From Deltaproteobacteria bacterium (GTDB taxonomy: Bacteria > Desulfobacterota > Desulfarculia > Adiutricales > Adiutricaceae), in the NCBI GenBank assembly GCA_031276635.1, contig JAISMU010000097.1, positions 1 to 40,620 on the forward strand: a DNA stretch of 40,620 bases, written 5' to 3'. The translations under genes were made by a program, and so were the position numbers. The notes under the pieces were generated by a model. The model saw nothing but the letters and a program-made list of their open reading frames with translations. It did not search any database and had not been told where the DNA came from. This document shows, piece by piece, positions 1 through 7,685 of this stretch (the stretch's first letter is position 1; every line of letters starts with the position of its first letter).

Positions 1-1
1 G

Positions 2-259
2 CCGCAGCTCGCACCTGTTGAGGCGTCGGGGTCACGCCGCGCGGCTCAGGTGTCACGCCTGGAGGCGAAGGTGTCTCGTGGGGGGGCTCAGGTGTCTCGA
101 CTGGAGGCGAAGGTGTCTCGTGTGGGGGCTCAGGTGGCGCGTGTGGGGGCGCAGGTCTCACGCCTGGAGCCGCTGGTGGCTCCCGGGCGGCACCAGGGCG
201 CACGACGGGAGGCGAAGGTGTCTCGTGTGGGGGCTCAGGGGGCGCGTGTGGAGTCGTAG
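2..259 (+). CDS. 3' end of a heptad-repeat (coiled-coil-like) protein, partial at left edge
   Basis: The reading frame is open from the window edge to a TAG at 257-259; its true start lies outside. It is built of 7-residue units such as VSRLEAK and VSRVGAQ, with a hydrophobic residue at positions 1 and 4 of most units, the a/d pattern of a coiled coil. A GTG at 50 could serve as an internal start but there is no reason to prefer it. A second frame (18-305) is also open because the repeat lacks stops; its Arg/Trp-rich product looks like a shadow. A membrane-helix ORF follows in another frame (340-489), so this may be the stalk of a broken stalk-plus-anchor protein. Function is unknown. Coding status is likely but not certain. 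Confidence 0.4.
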   Translation, partial: PQLAPVEASGSRRAAQVSRLEAKVSRGGAQVSRLEAKVSRVGAQVARVGAQVSRLEPLVAPGRHQGARREAKVSRVGAQGARVES

Positions 260-301
260 GTGTCTCGTGGATGGTGGGTGGAGTTGGAGTCTCTTGCGCG
301 T
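8..301 (+). repeat. 21-bp tandem repeat array, about 14 degenerate units
   Basis: Units start at 8, 29, 50, 71, 92, 113, 134, 155, 176, 197, 218 and 239 with an exact 21-bp period. Two types are mixed, one ending ctggaggcgaag and one ending gtgggggctcag. The repeat runs past the TAG at 257-259: 260-280 begins with gtgtctcgtgg like the preceding units, and 281-301 is a weaker match. Exact period and no indels fit selection on a reading frame. Confidence 0.85.
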
Positions 302-339
302 TTAGGCTTGGGGGACCAGCCTTCGCGTTGAATTGGGCG

Positions 340-489
340 ATGGGCCCACTCACCCAAAAGGCTAAACTCAAGGCTATTATTGATATCCTAACACTCTGTT
401 TCATGATGATTATCCTTATTTTAAATGGTTTTTTCCTCTACGGATCATTAAATAAACTTAAAAAAAGTAAAATTGAATTAATTGATTAA
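340..489 (+). CDS. small single-helix membrane protein or C-terminal membrane anchor remnant
   Basis: A 49-residue ORF from ATG 340. A Lys-containing stretch (QKAKLKA) leads into one strong hydrophobic helix at about residues 14-36 and then a Lys-rich tail (LNKLKKSK). The frame is also open upstream to a GTG at 271, but that extension lies in repeat-derived sequence and looks non-coding. No clear ribosome-binding site is seen. It may be an independent small membrane protein. It may also be the C-terminal anchor of the coiled-coil protein upstream, separated by a frameshift, because coiled-coil proteins of the DUF1640 kind end in exactly such a helix. No function is assigned. Confidence 0.3.
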   Translation: MGPLTQKAKLKAIIDILTLCFMMIILILNGFFLYGSLNKLKKSKIELID

Positions 490-877
490 GTTAATATTCA
501 CTACTAAAAGACTTCATTTTTAAAATTTTTAGACGACCTGACTAAAAACATAACTTCATCATCACCCCACTCATGTCTCAACTCCTCACTTCTTTAGGAC
601 TTCCTCGGCAACTCCATCTTGGTTTCAGGGGCGCTCACCACCCGGACGCTGATTTACGCCGCGTCGCTAATCCGTCAACGCTCGCGGCACATTTTAGGTT
701 ATATATAGTCAACTAATTTTAAATATATATTTTTATCTTGTAAAATTAATATAAAAATTTTTACATTGTTTCTTTACAATCTCAAACATCAAGCCTGACC
801 CGAAGCCTCGAAACCGGAATTATCCTGAACACAGCCATTCTGAGGAGCGTCATTGGTCTACCTCAGAACTTATCATA

Positions 878-896
878 ATTGAAACTCAGTTTCAAT
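878..896. promoter_or_regulatory. perfect 8-3-8 palindrome, operator-like (Fur-like)
   Basis: The sequence attgaaac-tca-gtttcaat is a perfect inverted repeat in AT-rich DNA, 26 bp before the ATG of a small ORF. A 19-bp dyad of TGAAA/TTTCA type resembles Fur-family operators. It has no T-tract, so a terminator is unlikely. Assignment to Fur is inference. Confidence 0.35.
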
Positions 897-922
897 AACA
901 ATAACTGGAAAATTGAATCCCC

Positions 923-1093
923 ATGTTTAATCAGATATATAAAATATTTTCAGAGAGTTATGTTTTATGGAGTGATTTTTTGATGAAGAAACTAAGGCAA
1001 AAAAATTATATTTCTCAGATAATTTTTAAAGGGTTGCTGGCGAAAAAAATTTCAAAATTTTTGGCGGATTTAAGGCGTGGTCTGGGTTTTTAG
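923..1093 (+). CDS. possible small basic protein, 56 aa
   Basis: ATG 923 opens a 56-codon frame ending at TAG 1091-1093. The product is rich in Lys, Ile and Phe, with aromatic residues near the start and a basic tail. There is no clear ribosome-binding site. In DNA this AT-rich a 56-codon ORF is notable because TAA/TAG should be frequent, but chance cannot be excluded. The palindrome at 878-896 sits just upstream. No family is recognised. Confidence 0.2.
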   Translation: MFNQIYKIFSESYVLWSDFLMKKLRQKNYISQIIFKGLLAKKISKFLADLRRGLGF

Positions 1094-1500
1094 GTTGGCC
1101 TATTTTTAAATCGTGGATTTTTAAGCGATCCTGGTGGGCGTTATGCCAAAATTCGCTTGCGGGCCTGACCAGGCTCTTTAAGCGGCCTCGCCCTCCAAGA
1201 CTTGGCCGGTCGCCGCGATATTTTAGGCGTAAAATGGTTTTAACCACTAAAAATCTTCTTTACCGACATTTTTAGCTTATATTAACTTAACAAAATATTT
1301 TTTATTGTCACATATTTAATATTGTTATTTAAATTTTTTTAAAAATTATAAGTAATAATTAACTAAAAATATAATATAAACACAATAAGTGATAGTTAAA
1401 TTTATTTCCTCTTAAAAACAAACCAAGTTCCTAAATTTTTCTAACCAAGGCCGCTCAAATTTCTGCCAAAAAAAAATAATGTGGGTGAACGGTTACAGCC

Positions 1501-1932
1501 TTAAGTCTCCCTGGCCAGGCTCAAGAGGAGCTGACGAAAGTTTTTCGGCGGCCATTGAGGAGCCGCTCCCTTAAGCCTGGCCCAATCCCAGCCGCTCAGG
1601 CCAGGGCAAGCGGCCCTTGCCTCCAAAAATGAGCCCTCGTCGGTCAGGGGTCCGTAAAAAAAAGGCCAAGCCTGACATATCAGCGGTTTAGCCTGGTGAA
1701 TCCGACAACCCGCCTCGGACCGCAAAAGACAAAATCCATCTGGCCCGATCCCGACCGCGAACAGCCCGGCTTCTGGCGTTAAATAACGCGCGGTAAACTC
1801 CCGGGCCGTCAAAGCCAAAAGCTCGGCGGCCCGATCCCGGCCTCGCGCGGTCAGCAGAATCCCACCCTTCCCCTGACAGCATCGCCCACACCCGCGGCAA
1901 ACAAAACCTGAGTCACCTCTGGTTTCGGCCAC
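1501..1932 (-). CDS. YkgJ-family cysteine cluster protein
   Basis: A 143-residue protein with the N-terminal CRGCGRCC motif (CxxCxxCC, residues about 12-19) and the downstream GCRIHQAKPLICQAWPF block typical of the YkgJ/UPF0153 family, thought to bind an Fe-S cluster or zinc. The biochemical role is unknown. A further Cys lies near residue 109. It starts at ATG 1932, inside the last codons of the phosphofructokinase gene (stop at 1913), so the two are translationally coupled and cotranscribed on the minus strand. Length is normal for the family. Family assignment is firm; function is not. Confidence 0.85.
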   Translation of the reverse strand: MAETRGDSGFVCRGCGRCCQGKGGILLTARGRDRAAELLALTAREFTARYLTPEAGLFAVGIGPDGFCLLRSEAGCRIHQAKPLICQAWPFFYGPLTDEGSFLEARAACPGLSGWDWARLKGAAPQWPPKNFRQLLLSLARET

Positions 1933-3040
1933 GAGGAATCAGCGAGGAGCGCCGCCCATTGTAGCGGGTCGGATCATAGAGTTTGTCCACGTCCACCAGG
2001 TGGAGTTTTTCAATAGCCTTTTTCAAGGAAACCGAGGCGATCTGTCCGTCCCTCAAGGCCACCATGCGCCCAAAATCCTCCTCCAAGATCAGGTCCACGG
2101 CCGCGATGCCAAAATAACGGCCCATGAGCCGGTCCCGGGCTGAGGGTTGGCCGCCTCGCTGGATGTGGGAAAGCGTGACATGGCGCGTCTCAAAGCCAGT
2201 CAGATCCTCCAGGCGCTTGGCCAGGGTCTCGCCAATGCCGCCCAGAACCTTGTGCCCAAAGCTGTCAACCTTGTCGGACAGGTAAACCTCCTCCTGGCCC
2301 CGGATCTTGGCTCCCTCGGAAACGACCACGATGTCGTATCGCACGCCAGCCCGCCGTCGCTTCTCCAAAAGCTCGGCCACCCTCTCCACCTCAAAATCCA
2401 ACTCGGGAATGAGGATGACATGAGCCCCGGCCGCCTGGCCGCCCTCCAGAGCCAGCCAACCGGCGTGCCGGCCCATTACTTCCACCACAAAAAGACGATT
2501 GTGGCTACCAGCCGTGGTTCTGAGGCGGTCCACCTCCTCGACGATGACATTCAAAGCCGTGTCATAGCCCAGGGTGTAATCGGTGGCTGACAGATCCCGG
2601 TCAATGGTTTTAGGAATGCCCACCACTTTCTGGCCGAGGTTATAAAGCTTGTGGGCCACCGAAAGAGTGTCTTCCCCGCCAATGGCCACCAAGGCGAAAA
2701 GGTCCAGGTCCCGAATGTTGTCCACGCATTTTTGGCCCATATTGATCTTGGGACTGAAGGGATTGGTCCGCGAGGAGCCCAGAATAGTCCCCCCTTGTCG
2801 ATCCCAGGTGCGGACGACCAACTCATCCAGGGGAACCGACCACTTAGCCAAGGACTCGGGATCGCCGGGGTCAATCTCAATCAAACCTTTCCAGCCTTCC
2901 CGGAGGCCCAACACTTCCATAGACTCGCCCCGGTGGGCGGCCAGATTGGGATCAATGGCGGTTTTGGTGACCCATTTGATGGCGCTATTAAGGCCCGCGC
3001 AATCGCCGCCTCCAGTCAAAACCCCAATTTTCAGCGTCAT
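1913..3040 (-). CDS. pfkA: 6-phosphofructokinase, PPi-type (group III-like)
   Basis: Phosphorylates fructose 6-phosphate in glycolysis. 375 residues from ATG 3040, chosen because the Shine-Dalgarno AAAGGAGGG lies just upstream and the family N-terminus (KIGVLTGGGDCAGLN) begins there; a 24-residue upstream extension to 3112 is discarded. GGEDTL at the phosphoryl-donor site has Asp where ATP enzymes have Gly, and PKTID has the Lys typical of pyrophosphate-dependent enzymes. MGRHAGWLAL and the C-terminal THVTLSHIQRGG-like block are also present. The usual TIDND reads TIDRD here, an Arg between the two conserved Asp. The enzyme is likely reversible and PPi-using, but donor choice is inferred from sequence. 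The YkgJ-like gene overlaps its 3' end. Confidence 0.9.
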   Translation of the reverse strand: MTLKIGVLTGGGDCAGLNSAIKWVTKTAIDPNLAAHRGESMEVLGLREGWKGLIEIDPGDPESLAKWSVPLDELVVRTWDRQGGTILGSSRTNPFSPKINMGQKCVDNIRDLDLFALVAIGGEDTLSVAHKLYNLGQKVVGIPKTIDRDLSATDYTLGYDTALNVIVEEVDRLRTTAGSHNRLFVVEVMGRHAGWLALEGGQAAGAHVILIPELDFEVERVAELLEKRRRAGVRYDIVVVSEGAKIRGQEEVYLSDKVDSFGHKVLGGIGETLAKRLEDLTGFETRHVTLSHIQRGGQPSARDRLMGRYFGIAAVDLILEEDFGRMVALRDGQIASVSLKKAIEKLHLVDVDKLYDPTRYNGRRSSLIPRGRNQR

Positions 3041-4483
3041 AAGCCCTCCTTTCGGTAGCCTGTTCAGCCAGTTAATAACCCATCCGCGGCGAGGCTGGCT
3101 TTTTTTCGCCAAACCTTCCCCTTTCAGCCAAGAGTATCATATATTTCACAGGCCTTTAACCCTCAAGAGGGCAAGCCCTTGGGCCGAACTCCGGTCGGTT
3201 CCCCAGGTCAAACTCGCCCGGCCTCAGGGCCGATACCCAACGAAGCTCTCGGAGTCGGCCAACAGCTCCCGCTCGCTGGCTCTGAGAATAATCGCCCGCC
3301 TGATAAGAGTGAGTTCGAGCAAATTATTTGGCCAGAAAACCTTGAGTTACGGGACAATTATCCTCTTAAGCGCCAAAATTGTAGCTATTTTTTTACTAAT
3401 ATAAAAGGATGGTCAACAGGCCTGCCAGGTCAGCGCTCTGGCTTAAACGGAGTAAAATTGAGAAAAATACACGAGCAATCCCAGAAATTGACTGGCCAAA
3501 AAGGAGCCAGTCTAAACAGCAATTTTAATTTTGGCGGCGGCCCATCAGTAATAATAGTAAAAAATCAGTAATCACAGCCATAAATCCATAATTAGTAGTT
3601 ATTTTACCTGAGGCTTGAGCGTGACCGCGGGTTGTTTCCGCTTCCCAAAGAGTGGCTCCAGAGCTCAAGAACCTGGGGTAGTCCCCCGCTCATGGCCCAC
3701 AGGAACAATACCCCTCGCTTTGGGCGGGTTGGGCCGCCACCCCAGGCCAGTTCCCAAATCGCCCGATCGGCCTCTGATCTCGCTATTATATTTTTAATTA
3801 GGCCCTTGAGGTTGCTTTATTTTCGCGGCCAAAACTCTGGCAGGCGCCTCTACGCCGAGTCAAAACCAGCTTCAATTTTTTCTTTTTAATGTTTCATAGT
3901 TTGTTATTTTTCCGTAAAGAGGTCTCTTGTTTTTCCTTTTATTTCATTCGGGCTGTAACCCAGGCGGCTTGGAGTGTCTTTAGTTTTTCGCCCGCGGCTA
4001 ACCTGGGAGCCCACCCTCTGTCCAAGACTCGCCGGCTGGCTTCGGAGCGTCTCTGCAGCCGGGGACGGCCGCCGCTAATTTAAAGAAACAGGTTTGTTTC
4101 CTAGAAGCCAGAGTTAGCGCCGTCAGGGCAAGGTCCGACCTTGGCGGTCAGGGTAGCTTCACCTCTCCGCGAAACGCCTACTGGAACAGCGGCCTAGCGA
4201 CTGAGCTCACCCGCCTCAGAGCCTCAGGCGAAATTGACCAACGCCAAACGCGGCGGCCCTGAAACTGGCGCCAGGCGCTCGGTTGACCCGTTTTAATCCG
4301 AACTCTGGTGGCCAAAAATCGCCGCGACCCAAAACCCAAACGAATTTGTTGAATATTCTCCTATTTAGGCTACAATAAGGGTCACGTTTTTAAAAATTAG
4401 GCCGAGAGCCTCGGCGCGCTGGCGCTTTTGGCGGCTCAAAGGTAGGCTCGGGAAAACAGGGTAATCCAGGGGAGGGATAGCGC
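3041..4483. other. long spacer with no convincing gene
   Basis: About 1.4 kb between the divergently oriented pfkA (minus) and the DUF1877 gene (plus). Patches of GC-rich sequence (3180-3320, 3600-3760, 3960-4270) alternate with AT-rich runs. Several ORFs of 60-130 codons are open on the plus strand, but they are low-complexity, lack ribosome-binding sites and match no family. They look like decayed coding sequence. Confidence 0.5.
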
Positions 4484-4981
4484 GTGGGCAGGCTTGGCGT
4501 TTATATGATGGTTGAGGCGGGAACCCTGGAAGAGCTTCAGGAACTGGACGATGACGATTTGCTTGAGGAGCTGGAAGCTTTGGAAGACGAAACCGAAATC
4601 TACTCCATTGACAAATTTTGGGCTGGGCTCCATTTTCTCCTGACCGGCGTGTCCGACGAGTCGCCCGTCAAGGATAACAAGTTAAGCCAAGCCGTCCTGG
4701 GCTCAACCCCGTTTGAGAACATTGAGGATTTCTACGTGGCCCTCCTGAAAAAAGACGAGCTGCCGGAAACGCTGAAAGCCCTGGAGGCTGTCGACCTCAA
4801 GGGGTTGGAAGCCAGCTTTGACCCTGGGATTTTCGCCAAATTGAAAATCTATCCTGACATTTGGCAAAAGACTGAAAAGGTCAAGCTGTTTGATATGTTG
4901 AGCCATGAATACCAAGGCTTATTGGAGTTCTACAAAAAAGCTCAGCAAAAACAAGCCAACGTTGTTTTCAGCGTCTATTAA
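4484..4981 (+). CDS. DUF1877 family protein (YfbM-like)
   Basis: A 165-residue cytoplasmic protein. The block SIDKFWAGLHFLLTG (about residues 41-55) is the hallmark of DUF1877 (E. coli YfbM), preceded by the usual Glu/Leu-rich helix with a run of acidic residues. The role of the family is unknown. The start is GTG 4484, supported by GGAGGG about 7 bases upstream; the first residues MGRLGVYMMV also fit the family's MGMxGxY opening. It stands alone between spacers. A hairpin about 100 bp downstream could end transcription from the other side. Confidence 0.85.
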   Translation: MGRLGVYMMVEAGTLEELQELDDDDLLEELEALEDETEIYSIDKFWAGLHFLLTGVSDESPVKDNKLSQAVLGSTPFENIEDFYVALLKKDELPETLKALEAVDLKGLEASFDPGIFAKLKIYPDIWQKTEKVKLFDMLSHEYQGLLEFYKKAQQKQANVVFSVY

Positions 4982-5081
4982 CCCGCCCCAGCTGGCCAAA
5001 CCCCTTGATCTGGCCCGCGACTTAAAGGAGCTGACAAGGCAGTGGCGAAAAATTTGATCTTTGGGTCAAAATGAATTAAAA

Positions 5082-5100
5082 AAGCGGCGGTGGGCCGCTT
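5082..5100 (-). terminator. hairpin with T-tract on the minus strand
   Basis: The stem aagcggc/gccgctt with a 5-nt loop is followed, reading the minus strand, by TTTTTAATT. It has terminator form only in that direction, yet no minus-strand gene is seen between here and the tRNA. It may protect the DUF1877 gene from antisense transcription, or be a relic. Confidence 0.45.
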
Positions 5101-5217
5101 GCGAGGCAAGGCCTAAGAGTCAGGAAAATCTTCAGGCTCTATTACAAAAAATAGCGATTTTTAATTTATTTTAAGGTTATTTTTCTTATATTATGTTATT
5201 ATTGACTAATTATTTCA

Positions 5218-5293
5218 GCCAACGTAGCTCAATTGGCAGAGCACTCGATTCGTAATTGAGAGGTTAAGGGTTCAATTCCCTTCGTTGGCTCCA
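5218..5293 (+). tRNA. tRNA-Thr (anticodon CGU)
   Basis: A full cloverleaf: acceptor GCCAACG/CGTTGGC, D-arm GCTC/GAGC, anticodon stem CTCGA/TTGAG with loop TTCGTAA giving anticodon CGT, and T-arm AAGGG/CCCTT with TTCAATT loop. The CCA end is encoded at 5291-5293. It reads ACG codons. Length is 76 nt. Confidence 0.95.
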
Positions 5294-5302
5294 GTAAAAT
5301 CT

Positions 5303-5341
5303 AACTTTTAGTCCCAACTTTTAGTCCCAACTTTTAGTCCC
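5303..5341 (+). repeat. three perfect 13-bp direct repeats after the tRNA
   Basis: The unit aacttttagtccc occurs three times in exact register (5303, 5316, 5329), 9 bp past the tRNA CCA end. There is no dyad symmetry within the unit. Position beside a tRNA 3' end could mark an old integration site, but no second copy of the tRNA end was seen. Confidence 0.8.
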
Positions 5342-6253
5342 CAATAGTTTCTAAACTTTTCTCGAAAATCCCATGATCTGGCTCAAAATTACCCGCGCTC
5401 GGGAGACATCAGCCTGAGCTCCGGCCCGTTTGGCTTATATTTTAAAAAAATAATACATTAATTTATCAAATATAAGTTTAATATTTATTAAATATTAATA
5501 TATAAAAGGTTTTTAATTGTAATTTTTGGACTTTTTTCCAGCCACCCAACACCATCAAGGGGGAAAAGGGTTAAGACCTGGCAATAATCGTCAAAAACCA
5601 AACATTCAAATTGCTTTTTTGATGAAGACCAATTTGAGTATCACCGCCAAGACTGAGACGGAAGCCAAGAAGATTCCGGGGACCTTTAACGGCGTAGCCT
5701 ACTCCGGCGAGGCGAGCAGGAAACTATTTTTTTTGCCGCTGATGTCTTCGAGCTGGGGGGCCGCGGTTTTCCTCTAAATGGAGACCGATTTTTCTTGGAG
5801 AGAAACTTATCTCAGATTGAGGGACACTCTCCCTGTTTTTCCAAGGACATTAAATATTTATCAGTCCCGGGGAGGTCGCTGACGAGTGGCGAGGCGGTCA
5901 AACAGGCGCCGCGCCTGGTCGATGGGTCTATCTTTAGCGAATCTTAGCTAATATAACAAATAATTTGTACTAAAATTTATCTATAAATAATTAAATATAA
6001 CTTTTTAACTACGTTTTAAAACACACGGGCTTTCAGTCTCTTGAATTATCTCGAAAAATATGATAGCGTTTTAAATGAAATTGACACTACCTAAACCACG
6101 GTTGTCAGCCCTGGTGGTCAAGGTTTTGTCTTTTTGGCCTCGCGCCAGGACCGCAGGGAAATAGCTTTTCCTGGCCAGCTTTCTTTTTCGTCTCGCGCTC
6201 CTGACCAGGGCGGGTCGCTTTTCCGGCCTCAAAGTCGCGATCAAAGTTGCGAA
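5342..6253. other. AT-rich spacer with a phage-like gene remnant
   Basis: AT-rich DNA around 5440-5530 and 5940-6080 flanks the frameshifted remnant described separately (5622-5947). 6134-6253 is open in frame with the HAD gene but lacks family similarity and is not taken as coding. Confidence 0.5.
5622..5947 (+). pseudogene. frameshifted remnant resembling the N-terminus of a phage head protease
   Basis: From ATG 5622 the frame encodes a start ending in the block PGTFNGVAYSGEA, which recalls the opening of Mu I-like or other prohead proteases (the family motif is FxGVAYSGG). At a run of eight T (5727-5734) the frame must shift to continue; the second frame stays open to TAG 5945-5947 and carries an LNGDRFFLERNLSQIEGHS block, similar to the family's LLxEHDxxxIVGHS. 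The active-site half is absent. It is read as a truncated, frameshifted prophage fragment. Family identity is from memory of motifs and only moderately secure. Confidence 0.4.
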
Positions 6254-6907
6254 ATGATCAACACTCTTATTTTTGACCTGGATTTAACCCTCATTGACTC
6301 TTTGGCCGCCTGCGTCCAAGGGGCCAATCTTCTGGCTAGGCGCTTTGGCCTGCCAGAGGTTACCGCGGCCCAGGCCCTCAAAGCCATCAGCCTGCCCACC
6401 GAAGATTTTTGGCGGACCCTGTGGGGGCAAAGTCAAAAAGAGTGGATGGACTGTTTTACGCGGGAAATTATCCCTAGCCTGACCCAGGAGGTGACCATCT
6501 ACCCCGGGGTGGAGGAGTTTCTGGTCGCGGCCAGGGAGCGGGGTTATCTCCTGGCCGTGGGCACCAATCGGGCCAACCCCTGGTTTGACTTGGCCGTCCT
6601 GGGCCTGGCCAAATATTTTGACACCGCGGTCGGGGTCACCGATGTCCCTCGTCCCAAGCCTGACCCGGACATTCTTTTGACCGCCCTCAAACAATTGGGC
6701 AACGGCTGCGACGAGGCGGTCTATATCGGGGACTCCCTCGTGGATATTGAGGCCGCCCGGGCCGCCGGGATCAAAGGTCTGGGCTTATACCAAGGTGGAG
6801 TCAGCTCCGAGGAGCTCTTGAAGGCCGGAGCCTGGATGACCCGCCCCAACCTGACGGCTTGCCGGGACTTATTCAATTTGTTAGGAAGGGGTTTTGACAG
6901 TGACTGA
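6254..6907 (+). CDS. HAD-superfamily hydrolase (phosphoglycolate phosphatase-like)
   Basis: A 217-residue cytoplasmic phosphatase. Motif I is FDLDLTLID with nucleophile Asp8 and acid/base Asp10. Motif II is GTNR (about residue 105), the motif III Lys sits in RPKPDPDILL, and motif IV is YIGDSLVDIEAA. A helical cap lies between motifs I and II. This is the Gph/PGP subfamily layout; the substrate cannot be fixed from sequence. ATG 6254 is chosen because the fold begins there; an upstream TTG extension to 6134 adds 40 non-conserved residues. No strong ribosome-binding site is seen. Its stop overlaps the start of ubiE by 8 nt, so the two are coupled. Confidence 0.85.
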   Translation: MINTLIFDLDLTLIDSLAACVQGANLLARRFGLPEVTAAQALKAISLPTEDFWRTLWGQSQKEWMDCFTREIIPSLTQEVTIYPGVEEFLVAARERGYLLAVGTNRANPWFDLAVLGLAKYFDTAVGVTDVPRPKPDPDILLTALKQLGNGCDEAVYIGDSLVDIEAARAAGIKGLGLYQGGVSSEELLKAGAWMTRPNLTACRDLFNLLGRGFDSD

Positions 6908-7685
6908 GAAAATAAGTCGACGTGACCCCTCTCTGAGGCCCAACCCGGCTAAAATCAGAGAAATGTTCGGGAATATCACCCCTCGTTACGATTTTTTCAA
7001 CCATCTTTTCAGCCTCCGGCGAGACATTTTTTGGCGCCGGGCCCTGGCCAATCGGCTTCTGGTCCTGGATCAGCCAGGCCATTTTCTGGATCTGGCCTGC
7101 GGCTCTGGAGACCAGCTTATTGAGGCCCATAGGCGTTGGCCAGCGGCCCAACTGACCGGGCTCGACTTTTCCCGGCCCATGCTGGATCTGGCCTCGGCCA
7201 AGCTGGAAAAAATCCCCGTCAACCTCACCTTGGGCGACGTTCTGGAGCCCCCCCTGGACGACAACCACTTTGACTCGATCTCCATCTCCTTTGGCCTACG
7301 GAACGTGGCCGACCGCCTGGAGCTCTACCGACAGACCCTGCGACTCTTGAAACCCGAGGGACGATTTCTGATCCTGGAACTTTTTTTTGACTCCCGCGGC
7401 CCGCTGGCCCCGATAATCAATTTCCACCTGACCAGGCTCACCCCCTGGTTGGCCAGCCGGATTTTCAAGGCCCCCAAAGAGGCCTACCGCTACCTGGGCC
7501 AGTCCATCATGCGCTTCGCCCACCCAGCCATTATAGTGGATGAGCTGGAGAAAGTCGGTTTCGTGGGCTTGGGCTACCGGACTTATACCTTTGATTTGGC
7601 CATGCTGGTTTGGGGGCACAAACCCGCGAGCTCCCTCAAGGGGGAGGCCCGGCCTGTGGCCCTGGAGACGCCCGCCCTCGGTTAG
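6900..7685 (+). CDS. ubiE: demethylmenaquinone/ubiquinone methyltransferase
   Basis: A SAM-dependent C-methyltransferase of quinone biosynthesis; in an anaerobic-type genome it would act as MenG on demethylmenaquinone. The N-terminal block FGNITPRYDFFNHLFSL and the following DxFWRRAL are diagnostic for UbiE/MenG. The SAM site is LDLACGSGDQ (about residues 62-71), and SISFGLRNVADR is the second family signature. 261 residues, slightly long at the C-terminus. GTG 6900 is preferred over TTG 6894 because the GGAAGGGG at 6884-6891 is correctly spaced for it. It overlaps the HAD gene. Confidence 0.9.
   Translation: MTEKISRRDPSLRPNPAKIREMFGNITPRYDFFNHLFSLRRDIFWRRALANRLLVLDQPGHFLDLACGSGDQLIEAHRRWPAAQLTGLDFSRPMLDLASAKLEKIPVNLTLGDVLEPPLDDNHFDSISISFGLRNVADRLELYRQTLRLLKPEGRFLILELFFDSRGPLAPIINFHLTRLTPWLASRIFKAPKEAYRYLGQSIMRFAHPAIIVDELEKVGFVGLGYRTYTFDLAMLVWGHKPASSLKGEARPVALETPALG

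Larger units (their letters stand above)
490..1500. other. AT-rich spacer with a palindrome and a possible 56-codon ORF
   Basis: About 1 kb of mostly AT-rich DNA with GC-richer patches (580-690, 1060-1240) that look like eroded coding sequence but translate to nothing recognisable. It contains a perfect palindrome at 878-896 and a small ORF at 923-1093. A 73-codon minus ORF at 1026-1247 overlaps this and has no family resemblance. Confidence 0.5.

Noticed and set aside
8-301. CRISPR array
   Set aside because: The 21-bp units are contiguous with no unique spacers and are in reading frame.
18-305. 95-codon ORF over the 21-bp repeat in a second frame
   Set aside because: The product is Arg/Trp-rich without heptad logic; the frame is open only because the repeat unit lacks stops.
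1026-1247. 73-codon minus-strand ORF
   Set aside because: It overlaps the small plus ORF, has no ribosome-binding site and no family resemblance.
3179-3571. 130-codon plus ORF after pfkA
   Set aside because: Composition changes within the ORF, there is no ribosome-binding site and no known motif.
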